Shown: positions 8,607-17,763, counted from the stretch's first letter. The stretch is 64,000 bases of DNA from Streptomyces sp. JH14 (GCF_029428675.1 NZ_JAJNEL010000001.1:1488001-1552000); one strand, 5' to 3'. Numbers and translations are program-made. The notes: a model not told the origin generated them from the sequence alone.

Positions 8607-10034
8607 ATGACCCGGCACACCGCCGCCCGTGACGCCCTGGCCGCCCCTGACGCCCCCACCGCCCGTGACGCCATCGCCGCCCGTTTCGAACGGCTGCCGG
8701 CCTCCCGCTGGCATGTCATCGTCCGCCTCGTCGTCGGGGTGGTCACCTTCTTCGAGGCGTTCGACCAGCTGCTGATCGCGTACGCGCTGCCCGAGCTGCG
8801 GCAGGAGTGGCACCTGACCACCGGCGAGGCCACGTCGGTGCTCACCGTCGGCTCGATCGGCATGCTCATCGGCGCGCTGCTGTCCGGCCGGCTGGCCGAC
8901 AGATACGGCCGGGTCAAGGTCATCGCGTACTGCGTGGCGGCCTCGGGGCTCGCCGGTCTCGCCCTCGTCGCCTGCACATCGCTCACCCCCTTCCTGGCGC
9001 TGCGCTTCGTCCAGGGGCTCGCGATCGGCGGCGAGGTGCCGGTGGCTGCGGCGTTCATCAGCGAGATCACCCGGAGTTTCAAGCGGGGCCGCTTCGTCCT
9101 GCTGTACGAACTCGTCTTCCCGGCGGGACTGACCGTCGGCGCCCTGGCCGCGGCCTGGCTGGTGCCCGCGGCGGGCTGGCGCGTGATGTTCGCCGTCGCC
9201 GCCGTGCCCGGGCTGCTCGCGTTCCTCGTCCAGCGCACGGTTCCCGAATCGCCGCGCTGGCTGGCGGACCGGGGACGCACCGCGGAGGCCGAGGCGGTCA
9301 TGGCCGAGATCGAGGCCAAGGTGGCGGCGGCGACGGGCGAACCCCTGCCGGCGCCGGTGCCCCGCTCCCCCGCACCCGACGCGGCGGCGGCCGCCACCGA
9401 CGCGGAGCGCACCGCCACCGGCCTGCGCTCCCTGTTCACCGGCCGCTACCGCCGCCGCACCCTGGTGGTGGGTGCGGTCTGGTTCACCGGCTACTTCGTC
9501 AACTACGGCGTGACGTCCTGGCTGCCCAGCATCTACAAGGACGCCTACGGCCTCACGCTCTCCGATGCCCTGCTCTACTCCACGGTCACCTCGGTCGCCG
9601 GGCTGCTCGGCTGCCTGCTGGTCGCCCTGACGGTGGACGTCCTGGGCCGCCGCAGGATCCTCGCGGTCTTCCTGGGCGGCGCGGCCGCTCTTCTGCTGAC
9701 CCTGGCGGTGCTCGGCGCCGGTACCCCCGTCCAGGTCCTGATCTGGACCTCGCTGTCGGCCGTCGGCTTCTTCGGCGCCAACATCTGCCTGTACCTGTAC
9801 ACGCCGGAGCTGTACCCGACCCGGATGCGCGCCCTGGGCTGCAGTGTGGGCGGCGCGGTCAACCGCCTCGGCGTGATCCTCGGCCCGATCCTGGTGGGTG
9901 TCGTCTACGGCGCCGGCAACGACATCTCCGGGGTCTTCGTGATGCTGGGTGCGGTGGCGCTGGCGGGCGCGGTGGTGGCGGGTGCGTTCGCCGAGGAGAC
10001 GGCGAACCGGCCGCTGGAGGAGATCTCTCCCTGA
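8607..10034 (+). CDS. MFS transporter (aromatic acid/sugar-type proton symporter)
   Basis: This 475-residue major-facilitator protein has about 12 hydrophobic segments. The loop 2-3 signature GRLADRYGRVKV is present, with a second copy-like motif DVLGRRRI between helices 8 and 9. PESPRWL follows helix 6, as in the sugar and aromatic acid/H+ symporter branches. A long Ala/Pro-rich cytoplasmic loop separates the two halves. Divergence from the catabolic operon points to uptake of the aromatic substrate (inference). The start at 8607 has AGGAGG eight bases upstream; the frame open from 8445 is untranslated leader. Confidence 0.87.
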   Translation: MTRHTAARDALAAPDAPTARDAIAARFERLPASRWHVIVRLVVGVVTFFEAFDQLLIAYALPELRQEWHLTTGEATSVLTVGSIGMLIGALLSGRLADRYGRVKVIAYCVAASGLAGLALVACTSLTPFLALRFVQGLAIGGEVPVAAAFISEITRSFKRGRFVLLYELVFPAGLTVGALAAAWLVPAAGWRVMFAVAAVPGLLAFLVQRTVPESPRWLADRGRTAEAEAVMAEIEAKVAAATGEPLPAPVPRSPAPDAAAAATDAERTATGLRSLFTGRYRRRTLVVGAVWFTGYFVNYGVTSWLPSIYKDAYGLTLSDALLYSTVTSVAGLLGCLLVALTVDVLGRRRILAVFLGGAAALLLTLAVLGAGTPVQVLIWTSLSAVGFFGANICLYLYTPELYPTRMRALGCSVGGAVNRLGVILGPILVGVVYGAGNDISGVFVMLGAVALAGAVVAGAFAEETANRPLEEISP

Positions 10035-10111
10035 CCGCCCCGCGCCGGGGTGGGATCAGGCGGGGGTGACGGGCGGGGCGACATCGCACCGGCGTCCGTG
10101 CGGCCCGGCCT

Positions 10112-10696
10112 TCACCGCTCTGCCGCGGAGGACTCGTCGGCGCGCAGGTACCGGAGAAGGACGACGCCGTTGCCGAAACTCCGGGTGCCGGCGAGTCGCA
10201 GATCGCTCTTCGCGTCCGTCGGCAGGAACAGGGGCTTGCCCCGGCCGATGAGGACCGGATGGACGTAGACGCGGTACTCGTCGATCAGGTCGTGCTTGCG
10301 AAAGGCCACGGCGAGCTCGGCGCCGCCGAGGGAGAGGTCGCCGCCCGGCTGCGCCTTGAGCGCCATGATCTCGCCGGGGACGACGTCCCGCATGACGGTG
10401 GTGTTCCAGTCGGCCCGCGTCAGGGTCCTGGAGAACACGTACTTGGGCATGTCCCGCCAGATACCGGCGAACTCCGCCACCGGCCCGGCGTGGGAGGGGT
10501 CCGCGTCGGCCGTGGGCCAGAACCCGGCCATCAGCTCATGGGTGACGCGGCCGCTCAGAAAGCCGCCCATCGCCCTGAGCTCGTCATTGAAGTGCTGGTG
10601 CAGTTCGTCGTCGACCCGGTGCCAGTCGATGCTCCGGCCGGGTCCCTCGATGAATCCGTCGAGGGACACCGACATCATCAGGATGATCTTCCTCAT
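10112..10696 (-). CDS. Dihydrofolate reductase-like protein (RibD C-terminal domain family)
   Basis: This 194-residue protein belongs to the small DHFR-fold family related to the RibD C-terminal domain and YwjB. It opens with MRKIILMMSVSLDGFIEGP, contains FLSGRVTHE and closes with a strand-rich HPVLIGRGKPLF segment. Members bind NADPH and reduce unknown substrates; they are not folate enzymes in most genomes. GAGGA lies just before the ATG at 10696, which I prefer to an upstream ATG at 10756 that would extend into non-conserved sequence. It stands alone, 96 bases downstream of the chorismate mutase gene. Confidence 0.82.
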   Translation of the reverse strand: MRKIILMMSVSLDGFIEGPGRSIDWHRVDDELHQHFNDELRAMGGFLSGRVTHELMAGFWPTADADPSHAGPVAEFAGIWRDMPKYVFSRTLTRADWNTTVMRDVVPGEIMALKAQPGGDLSLGGAELAVAFRKHDLIDEYRVYVHPVLIGRGKPLFLPTDAKSDLRLAGTRSFGNGVVLLRYLRADESSAAER

Positions 10697-10792
10697 CACG
10701 GTCCTCGCCAACGCCGTCGGGGCTCGGTATCGGGCCTGCGCCGGAGCGCCGGTCACGGTCCGGACGATACGCCGCGCACGCCGGGGCCCGGG

Positions 10793-11101
10793 TCAGGACG
10801 ACTTGGCGATCGTCTCGTGGTGCCTGATCACTTCGGCGATGATGAAGTTGAGGAGCTTCTCGGCGAACGCCGGATCCAGTTTCGCGTTCTCCGCGAGGCG
10901 GCGCAGGCGGGCGATCTGCTCGGCTTCACGGGTGGGGTCGGCCGGGGGCAGTTTGTGGTTCGCCTTCAGATGGCCGACCTGCTGGGTGCACTTGAAGCGC
11001 TCGGCGAGCATGTGGACAACAGCGGCGTCGATGTTGTCGATGCTTTCGCGGAGCCGGTTCAGTTCCGCGCGGACGGACTCGTCGGTGTCGCTCGTGGTCA
11101 T
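10793..11101 (-). CDS. Chorismate mutase, stand-alone AroQ type
   Basis: This 102-residue all-helical AroQ protein follows the usual plan: N-terminal helix with LNRLRESIDNIDAAVV, a KCTQQVGHLKANH segment carrying the Arg/Lys-type active-site positions, and a C-terminal helix ending IIAEVIRHHETIA. It would convert chorismate to prephenate for Phe/Tyr synthesis, or serve a secondary pathway. There is no signal peptide, so it is cytoplasmic, and no fused dehydratase or DAHP synthase domain. It is separated from the trp genes in the same window. Confidence 0.85.
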   Translation of the reverse strand: MTTSDTDESVRAELNRLRESIDNIDAAVVHMLAERFKCTQQVGHLKANHKLPPADPTREAEQIARLRRLAENAKLDPAFAEKLLNFIIAEVIRHHETIAKSS

Positions 11102-11137
11102 GGTCGACGAGCTTAGACGGCCTGCCGCGGGGCGCCG

Positions 11138-12022
11138 CTACGGGCCGATCGTCGGTGGGTGGTCCGGGTCGGGGACCGTATCGCTCCACCCGCCCGGTAC
11201 GGCGCGGCCCTGCTGTTCGCGGAAGCGCACCGGGGCGGTGCCGACGCGGCGGGCGAACAGGCGGGAGAAATAGGCGGGGTCGTCGTAGCCGACACGGCGG
11301 GCGACCGCGGCGACGGGCAGGTCGGTCGCGGCCAGGAGCTCCTTGGCACGGCCGAGCCGGATGCCGAGGAGGTAGTCCTTGGGGCTGCAGCCGGCACCAC
11401 GCCGTACCGCGGTGCGCAGTTCGGCGGGGGTCATCTTGTGCCGGGCGGCGTGCTCGGCGACCGAGAGCGGCTGGAACGCGTCGCGGGCGAGGGCCTGCAG
11501 GACCGGGTCGCCGTCGGGGCTGACGTCGGCGCGGGCCCGGCGCAGGGCGACGAGGAGTTCATGGACGGCGGCGCCGGTCTCGACCTCGAGGAGCGGGTTG
11601 CCGCGTCTGGCGGCCCGGACGATCCGGCTCACCGCGGCGCGCGGGCCCGCCGTGTCGGCGAGGGGGACGAGGGGGCGCTCCGGCTCGATGAAGCCGAGTT
11701 CGGTGTACGTGGCGGTGGCGGGGCCGGTGAAGTCGACGAAGCTCTCGTCCCAGCCGGTGCCCGGGTCGGCGCCGTAGTGATGCGGGGTACCGGGAGTCAG
11801 CCAGATCAGGCTGGGGGCGGTGACGGGTGTCCGGCGGCCGTCGGGTCCGCCGAACCAGCCGCTGCCGGAGTTGACGATCACGGCCACATGGTGGTCCAGG
11901 GTCCGTGGGCCGACCGTCGGCAGAGCGCCGTGCTGCAGACCGACTCCCAGGCAGACGAGACCCAGCCGGTGGTGGAGCGGACTGGGCGTGAAGAAGCGCA
12001 TCCAGGTGTGGTACGTCGACAT
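11138..12022 (-). CDS. AraC-family transcriptional regulator
   Basis: This 294-residue regulator has an N-terminal cupin-like sugar-sensing domain (about 1-150; conserved TPGTPHHYG and ESFVDFTG) and a C-terminal double helix-turn-helix. The last HTH carries the AraC signature PVAAVARRVGYDDPAYFSRL. The ATG at 12022 has GGAGGAAGG upstream. It is transcribed divergently from the GH35 beta-galactosidase across about 206 bases, the classical arrangement for a sugar-responsive activator of a glycosidase (inference). The sugar is unknown. Confidence 0.88.
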   Translation of the reverse strand: MSTYHTWMRFFTPSPLHHRLGLVCLGVGLQHGALPTVGPRTLDHHVAVIVNSGSGWFGGPDGRRTPVTAPSLIWLTPGTPHHYGADPGTGWDESFVDFTGPATATYTELGFIEPERPLVPLADTAGPRAAVSRIVRAARRGNPLLEVETGAAVHELLVALRRARADVSPDGDPVLQALARDAFQPLSVAEHAARHKMTPAELRTAVRRGAGCSPKDYLLGIRLGRAKELLAATDLPVAAVARRVGYDDPAYFSRLFARRVGTAPVRFREQQGRAVPGGWSDTVPDPDHPPTIGP

Positions 12023-12228
12023 CGGGGCCCTTCCTCCGCTCGGCCCGGCCCCGCCGGGTTCGGTGGTGCTTCGGTTCACGTCGGTGATCTGCGCGGTCAT
12101 CTGCGCGTTGTGTCCAAACAGCAGTGATCTTTGTCCATGGACCGGCCGCACGCCAGGGGGCGAGGTTGGACGCAGATTTCCCCCCGGGTCCACGGGCGGG
12201 ACCGGCGCAACAGGAGAGTACGAGCACG

Positions 12229-14067
12229 ATGGCTGACTTCACCGTGGGCGACGACCACTTCCGGCTCGACGGGAAGCCCGTACGCCTGCTGTCGGGGGCC
12301 CTGCACTACTTCCGGGTGCACGAGGAGCAGTGGGACCACCGGCTCGCGATGCTCCGCGCGATGGGCCTCAACTGCGTCGAGACGTACGTGCCGTGGAACC
12401 TCCATGAGCCGCAGCCCGGGGTGTACCGGGACGTGGCGGCGCTCGGCAGATTCCTGGACGCGGCGCACCGGGCCGGGCTGTGGGCGATCGTCCGCCCGGG
12501 CCCGTACATCTGCGCCGAGTGGGAGAACGGCGGGCTGCCCGCCTGGGTGACGGGCCGGTTCGGGCGGCGGGTGCGGACCCGTGACGCCGGTTATACGGCG
12601 GCGGTCGAGCGGTGGTTCGCCCAGCTCCTGCCGCAGGTGGTGGAGCGGCAGACCGACCGCGGCGGCCCGGTGCTCATGGTCCAGGTGGAGAACGAGTACG
12701 GGAGCTACGGCAGCGACCGGGTCCATCTGCGGCGGCTCGCGGACCTGCTGGGCGAGCACGGGGTGAGCGTGCCCCTGTTCACCTCCGACGGACCGGAGGA
12801 CCACATGCTGACGGGCGGATCCGTGCCCGGTCTGCTCGCCACGGCGAACTTCGGGTCGGGGGCGCGCGAGGCGTTCGAGGTGCTGCGCCGGCATCAGCCG
12901 AAGGGGCCTTTGATGTGCATGGAGTTCTGGTGCGGCTGGTTCGAGCACTGGGGTGCCCCGCCGGTCGTACGGGAACCGGCACAGGCGGCCGCCGCACTGC
13001 GGGAGATCCTGGAGTGCGGGGCGTCCGTGAACATCTACATGGCACACGGGGGAACCAACTTCGCGGGCTGGGCGGGGGCCAACCGGTCCGGTCCGCTGCA
13101 GGACCGGGATATCCGGCCGACGGTGACGTCGTACGACTACGACGCGCCGATCGACGAGTACGGGCGGCCGACGGAGAAGTTCTGGCTGTTCCGCGACGTG
13201 CTCGGCGCGTTCGCCGACGGTCCGCTTCCCGATCTGCCGCCGCAGCCGGCCGGACTCGCGACGCCGGTGCGGGCGGAGCTGACCGGATGGGCGCCGCTGT
13301 CCGGTGTGCTGGAGTCGCTGGGCGACCCGGAGCCGCCGGAGTCCGGAGTCCCGCCGACGTTCGAGGAGTTGGGCGTCGACCGGGGCCTGGTCCGCTACCA
13401 GGTGGACGTTCCGGGGCCGCGGCAGCCGTACGCACTGGAGGTGGCGGGGCTCCGGGACCGGGCGGTGGTGTACGTGAACGGCGTCCGGGAAGGCGTTCTG
13501 AGCGAGGAGAGCGCGACGCTCGGCAACCCTGTGGCCGGACCCGCGTCCGTCGAGCTGTGGGTGGAGTCGCTGGGCCGGGTCAACTACGGGCCCCGGCTGG
13601 GCGAGCCGAAGGGCATCACGGGCGGGATCCTGCACGAGCGGCAGTACCTGCACGGGGTACGGGCCAGGGCGCTGCGGCTGGCAGCGTTCGAGGAGCCGGG
13701 CGCGGTGGCCGGGGTCCCGTTCGGGGAGGTCGTGGAGGGGCGCGCCGGGCTGTACCGGGGGTCGTTCGAGCTGACGGAACAGGACCGGGCGGATCACGCG
13801 GGTGTCGAACTGCCGGGCTGGACCCGCGGGTTCGTCTGGGTGAACGGCTTCTGCCTGGGCCGCTACTGGTCGGCGGGTCCGCAGCGGACGCTGTACGTGC
13901 CGGGCCCGGTGCTTCGCGAGGGGGCCAACGAAGTGTGGGTGCTGGAGCTGGACGGCGCGGGTGCTCCATATGCGGAGCTGGGCCCGGGGGCGCCGGTCCG
14001 GACGGGCACCCCCCGGGATGTTCAGGCGCCGAACGGCGCGTATCCGCTTACAGTGGAGGCCGGTTGA
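12229..14067 (+). CDS. Beta-galactosidase, glycoside hydrolase family 35
   Basis: This 612-residue GH35 enzyme has the acid/base Glu156 in VENEYGSYG and the nucleophile Glu232 in MEFWCGWFEHWG. C-terminal beta-sandwich domains contain the conserved YVNGV and VWVNGFCLGRYW galactose-binding-like segments. No signal peptide is visible, so it is probably intracellular and acts on imported galactosides. CAGGAG lies 12 bases before the ATG. The divergent AraC gene is its probable regulator. Confidence 0.9.
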   Translation: MADFTVGDDHFRLDGKPVRLLSGALHYFRVHEEQWDHRLAMLRAMGLNCVETYVPWNLHEPQPGVYRDVAALGRFLDAAHRAGLWAIVRPGPYICAEWENGGLPAWVTGRFGRRVRTRDAGYTAAVERWFAQLLPQVVERQTDRGGPVLMVQVENEYGSYGSDRVHLRRLADLLGEHGVSVPLFTSDGPEDHMLTGGSVPGLLATANFGSGAREAFEVLRRHQPKGPLMCMEFWCGWFEHWGAPPVVREPAQAAAALREILECGASVNIYMAHGGTNFAGWAGANRSGPLQDRDIRPTVTSYDYDAPIDEYGRPTEKFWLFRDVLGAFADGPLPDLPPQPAGLATPVRAELTGWAPLSGVLESLGDPEPPESGVPPTFEELGVDRGLVRYQVDVPGPRQPYALEVAGLRDRAVVYVNGVREGVLSEESATLGNPVAGPASVELWVESLGRVNYGPRLGEPKGITGGILHERQYLHGVRARALRLAAFEEPGAVAGVPFGEVVEGRAGLYRGSFELTEQDRADHAGVELPGWTRGFVWVNGFCLGRYWSAGPQRTLYVPGPVLREGANEVWVLELDGAGAPYAELGPGAPVRTGTPRDVQAPNGAYPLTVEAG

Positions 14068-14090
14068 GCGTCACGGAGAGGGGTGCGGAC

Positions 14091-14984
14091 GTGGCGAACG
14101 GCAGCCCGGTGGTGCACGGCTTTCCCCATCTCGACACCGTACGCTCCGCGATCACCGCGCTGTACCGGAGGCTGTCGTACGACGGCGTCCACCGCTATGC
14201 CCCGAGCCTGGTGCCCGCCGACGCCGCCTTCTCCGACCAGGACGATCTCCATCTCGGCGCGCAGCGGGTGGCACGGGCGATGGTCCGGCATCTGCATCTG
14301 CCGGACGCCCGGATGATCGTCGCGTTCCGGGCGATGGAGCATGCGGGAAGCGTCGAACTGGCGGCAGGTCCCGAGTACTTCATCGAGCTCAACGACCGCT
14401 TCCGCACGCACCGCAGGGACATCGGCGCCGCGCTCTCGCACGAGGTCATGCACGTACTGCTGCACCGACTGGGCCTCGAGTTTCCCGGTACGCGCGACAA
14501 CGAGATCCTCACCGACACCGCGACGGCGTATCTGGGGGCGGGCTGGCTGCTGCTCGACGCCTTCAGGGAGGACGCCACCGCGAGCCAGAAGCTCGGCTAT
14601 CTCACCCCGGAGGAGTTCGGATACGTGCTGGCCAAGCGGGCGTTCGCCTTCGACGAGGACCCCTCGCCGTGGTTCACCAGCCCGCAGGCGTACACGGCGT
14701 TCACGGCGGGGCGGGAGCGGGCGCTGCAGGACAGCCGGCAGCCGCCGCTCGCGGCCGCCGGCTGGGCGGGCCGCCACCGTTACGCGAAGGACCGGCGGCA
14801 CGCCCAGGACCATCCGGGCGCGCCCGCGGCCCCCGGTGTCCCGTACTCCTTCGTGGGCGGTCCGGACGGGCTGAGGGTCTCCTTCGCCTGCCCGACCTGT
14901 CACCAGCGCATCCGGGTCCCGGTGCGGGGCCGGGTACGGGCGCGGTGCGGGCTGTGCCACACGGTGCTGGACTGCAGCACATGA
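14091..14984 (+). CDS. Putative zinc metallopeptidase with C-terminal zinc ribbon, function unknown
   Basis: I do not recognise a named family for this 297-residue protein. The middle carries SHEVMHVLLH, a clean HExxH zinc-protease motif (His117, Glu118, His121), followed by NEILTDTATAYLG, where Glu138 could be the third ligand as in gluzincins. The last 35 residues hold two CxxC pairs (Cys267/270 and Cys286/289), a zinc-ribbon knuckle. There is no signal peptide or membrane segment. The start is a GTG with GGAGAGG upstream; a TTG at 14064 overlapping the beta-galactosidase stop is an alternative. It follows that gene closely and may be co-transcribed. Confidence 0.7.
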   Translation: MANGSPVVHGFPHLDTVRSAITALYRRLSYDGVHRYAPSLVPADAAFSDQDDLHLGAQRVARAMVRHLHLPDARMIVAFRAMEHAGSVELAAGPEYFIELNDRFRTHRRDIGAALSHEVMHVLLHRLGLEFPGTRDNEILTDTATAYLGAGWLLLDAFREDATASQKLGYLTPEEFGYVLAKRAFAFDEDPSPWFTSPQAYTAFTAGRERALQDSRQPPLAAAGWAGRHRYAKDRRHAQDHPGAPAAPGVPYSFVGGPDGLRVSFACPTCHQRIRVPVRGRVRARCGLCHTVLDCST

Positions 14985-15122
14985 GCGGGGGCGGTGCGGC
15001 TGCGGCCGCCGGTGTCGCCTGCCCGCCCGTTCCCGCCCGGCCGGTGCGCGGTTCCGTCGCGCGGCGGGGGCGCCGTCCCCGAACCCCCGCTCCTCGGTCG
15101 CCGCAGGGGCTGGGCCTTCCCC

Positions 15123-16061
15123 TCACCGCACCCCGTACACCGGCCGCCCCTCCCCCGCCCGGGCCAACAGCTTCCGCGCCGCCTCCCCCGCCTCGGCCGG
15201 CGCCCACCGCGCTCCCCGGTCCACGGAGGGGCCGGGGCGCCAGCCCTCCATCACCGTGATCCGGCCCGCCTCCGCCTCGAAGACCCGGCCGGTCACCCCG
15301 TCGCTCGCGGCCGAGCCCAGCCACACCACCAGCGGCGACACGTTCCCGGGCGCCATCGCGTCGAACGCCCCCTCCCCCGGCGCCGCCGTCATCTGCGCGA
15401 ACGTCTGCTCGGTCATCCGGGTCCGGGCCGCCGGGGCGATCGCGTTGACCTGCACCCCGTACCGGCCGAGTTCCGCCGCGGCGACCAGCGTCAGGCCGAC
15501 GATTCCGGCCTTCGCGGCGGAGTAGCTGCTCTGGCCGACGCTGCCGAGCAACCCCGCCCCGGAACTGGTGTTGATCACCCGGGCGACGGGGGCGCGGCCC
15601 GCCTTGGCCTCGGCCCGCCAGTGCGCCGCCGCATGCTTCAGCGTGAGGAAGTGGCCCTTGAGGTGGACCCGCACGACCGCGTCCCAGTCGTCCTCGTCCA
15701 GGCTGACGAGCATCCGGTCGCGCAGGAAGCCCGCGTTGTTGACCAGCGTGTCCAGCCGCCCGTAGGTGTCCAGCGCGGCCCCGATCAGCGAGGCCGCGCC
15801 CGCCTCGGTCGCGATGTCACCGCCGTGGGCCACCGCCTCGCCGCCCGCCGCCCCGATCTCGTCGGCCACCTGCCGGGCCGGACCGGGGGACGCCCCGCCC
15901 GCCCCGTCGAGTCCGACGCCGAGGTCGTTGACCACGACCTTCGCCCCCTCGGCGGCGAACGCGAGGGCGTGGGCCCGGCCGAGCCCCCGCCCGGCCCCCG
16001 TCACGATCACCACACGGCCCTCGCAGATCCCCGGGCCGGGTCCGTCGCTGCTTGTGGTCAT
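15123..16061 (-). CDS. SDR of the HIP (steroid C/D-ring) pathway, Rv3548c-like
   Basis: This 312-residue SDR has TGAGRGLGRAHALAFAAEGA near the N terminus, active-site SSGAGLLGSVGQSSYSAAK, and a C-terminal extension of about 60 residues. From memory, the N-terminal half closely follows M. tuberculosis Rv3548c, a KstR2-regulated SDR of unassigned step. It is divergent from the echA20 homologue, and the KstR2-like operator at 16110-16126 lies between them. AAGGAG precedes the ATG. It probably oxidises a 3-hydroxyacyl-CoA or ring alcohol in degradation of the last two steroid rings. Confidence 0.82.
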   Translation of the reverse strand: MTTSSDGPGPGICEGRVVIVTGAGRGLGRAHALAFAAEGAKVVVNDLGVGLDGAGGASPGPARQVADEIGAAGGEAVAHGGDIATEAGAASLIGAALDTYGRLDTLVNNAGFLRDRMLVSLDEDDWDAVVRVHLKGHFLTLKHAAAHWRAEAKAGRAPVARVINTSSGAGLLGSVGQSSYSAAKAGIVGLTLVAAAELGRYGVQVNAIAPAARTRMTEQTFAQMTAAPGEGAFDAMAPGNVSPLVVWLGSAASDGVTGRVFEAEAGRITVMEGWRPGPSVDRGARWAPAEAGEAARKLLARAGEGRPVYGVR

Positions 16062-16109
16062 CTCACATCTCCTTGTTGGCGATGCGGGGGCAGGCTGCTA
16101 CCTTCCACA

Positions 16110-16126
16110 CCTAACAAATGTTTGGT
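16110..16126. promoter_or_regulatory. KstR2-like operator, site 1
   Basis: CCTAACAAATGTTTGGT lies between the Rv3548c-like SDR and echA20 homologues. Its inner 14 bases fit 8 of 10 fixed positions of the mycobacterial KstR2 motif AnCAAGnnCTTGnT as I recall it. It matches site 2 at 24656-24672 (opposite strand) at 16 of 17 bases. It ends 21 bases before the echA20 ATG and would block both divergent promoters. Confidence 0.75.
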
Positions 16127-16147
16127 GGAAAGGTAGCTGATCCTCTC

Positions 16148-16891
16148 ATGGGTGTCTCCACCACAAGCCCGGCCGAGGGCGTCCGCGTCGTCACCGTCGA
16201 CCACCCGCCCGTCAACGCGCTGCCCGTGCGGGGCTGGTACGACCTGGCCGACGCGTTACGCACAGCGGGCCGTGACCCCGAGGTCCGCTGCGTCGTCCTG
16301 GCCGCCGCCGGGCGCGGGTTCAACGCGGGCGTCGACATCAAGGAGATGCAGCGCGACACCGGGCACACCGCGCTGATCGGCGCCAACCGCGGCTGCTCCG
16401 AGGCGTTCGCCGCGGTGTACGAATGCGAGGTGCCGGTCGTCGCCGCGGTGCACGGCTTCTGTCTCGGCGGCGGCATCGGCCTGGTCGGCAACGCCGATGC
16501 GATCGTGGCGAGCGACGACGCCACGTTCGGCCTGCCCGAGCTGGACCGGGGCGCGCTCGGCGCCGCCACGCATCTCGCCCGGCTCGTCCCGCAGCATCTG
16601 ATGCGCGCGCTGTACTACACCTCGCGCACCGCCACGGCCGCCGAACTGCACGCCCACGGCTCGGTCTGGAAAGTCGTCCCACGCGCCGGACTGCGGGACG
16701 CGGCACTGGAGCTTGCGGGCGAGATCGCCCGCAAGGACGGGTATCTGATCCGGCTCGCCAAGGCCGCCATCAACGGCATCGACCCGGTGGACGTCCGCCG
16801 CAGCTACCGCTTCGAGCAGGGCTTCACCTTCGAGGCCAACCTCAGCGGAGCCGCCGGCCGCGTCCGTGACACCTTCGGCAAGGAGGCATGA
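16148..16891 (+). CDS. echA20: EchA20-like crotonase, steroid ring-D hydrolase
   Basis: This 247-residue crotonase-fold protein has the same length as M. tuberculosis EchA20. It shares the distinctive strings GRGFNAGVDIKEMQRDTG, GFCLGGGIGLVGN and GALGAATHLARLVPQHLMR (comparison from memory). EchA20 hydrolyses the five-membered ring of the HIEC-CoA-type intermediate to give COCHEA-CoA. I use the ATG at 16148; an earlier ATG at 16118 would start inside the operator. Its stop overlaps the ipdA start (ATGA), so echA20-ipdA-ipdB-ipdC form one operon. Confidence 0.88.
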   Translation: MGVSTTSPAEGVRVVTVDHPPVNALPVRGWYDLADALRTAGRDPEVRCVVLAAAGRGFNAGVDIKEMQRDTGHTALIGANRGCSEAFAAVYECEVPVVAAVHGFCLGGGIGLVGNADAIVASDDATFGLPELDRGALGAATHLARLVPQHLMRALYYTSRTATAAELHAHGSVWKVVPRAGLRDAALELAGEIARKDGYLIRLAKAAINGIDPVDVRRSYRFEQGFTFEANLSGAAGRVRDTFGKEA

Positions 16892-17763
16892 CGGTGACCG
16901 ACAAGACCATGACGGCCGACGAGGCCGTCTCCCGGCTCCGCAGCGGCATGACGATCGGCATCGGCGGCTGGGGCTCGCGCCGCAAGCCGATGGCGCTGGT
17001 GCGGGCACTGCTCCGGTCCCCGGTCACCGATCTCACCGTGGTCTCGTACGGCGGCCCCGACGTCGGCCTGCTCGCCGCCGCCGGCCGGATCCGCAAGCTG
17101 GTCGCGGCCTTCGCCACCCTCGACTCGATCCCGCTCGAACCGCACTTCAGAGCGGCCCGCCAGCGCGGTGGCTTCGAGCTGACGGAGGTCGACGAGGCGA
17201 TGTTCATGTGGGGACTGCACGCCGCCGCGAACCGGCTGCCGTTCCTGCCCGTCCGGGCCGGCCTCGGATCGGACGTCATGCGGGTCAACCCCGGTCTGCG
17301 CACGGTGCGTTCGCCGTACGAGGACGGCGAGGAGTTCGTCGCGATGCCGGCCCTGCGGATGGACGCGGCGCTGGTCCACCTGAACCGCGCCGACCGCTCG
17401 GGCAACGGCCAGTACCTCGGCCCCGACCCGTACTTCGACGATCTCTTCTGCGAGGCCGCCGACACCGCGTACGTCTCCTGCGAACGGCTCGTCGAGACCG
17501 CGGAACTGACCGCGCGGGCCGCCCCGCAGACCCTGCTCGTCAAACGGCACGCGGTCACCGGCGTCGTCGAGAGCCCGCACGGCGCACACTTCACCTCCTG
17601 CGCCCCCGACTACCCGCGCGACGAGGCGTTCCAGAAGGCGTACGCCACCGCGGCCGCCGACCCGGCCGCCTGGGCGGCGTTCGCCGACCGGTTCCTGCCC
17701 GCGGACGGCAACGAGAAGAGCTACTGGTCGGCCGTCCGGACCTGGCACGAGGAGCAGAAGTGA
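16888..17763 (+). CDS. ipdA: IpdA, alpha subunit of the COCHEA-CoA ring hydrolase
   Basis: This 291-residue CoA-transferase-fold subunit opens with GMTIGIGGWGSRRKPMALVRA, a hallmark of IpdA. The Glu of VDEAMF (about residue 103) aligns, by eye, with the catalytic Glu of IpdA, which works as a hydrolase of the six-membered ring rather than as a transferase. RLPFLPVRAGLGSDV and the DPYFDDLF segment are also characteristic. AAGGAGG lies directly before the ATG. It overlaps echA20 (ATGA) and ipdB (GTGA), consistent with a co-translated heterodimer. Confidence 0.88.
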   Translation: MTVTDKTMTADEAVSRLRSGMTIGIGGWGSRRKPMALVRALLRSPVTDLTVVSYGGPDVGLLAAAGRIRKLVAAFATLDSIPLEPHFRAARQRGGFELTEVDEAMFMWGLHAAANRLPFLPVRAGLGSDVMRVNPGLRTVRSPYEDGEEFVAMPALRMDAALVHLNRADRSGNGQYLGPDPYFDDLFCEAADTAYVSCERLVETAELTARAAPQTLLVKRHAVTGVVESPHGAHFTSCAPDYPRDEAFQKAYATAAADPAAWAAFADRFLPADGNEKSYWSAVRTWHEEQK

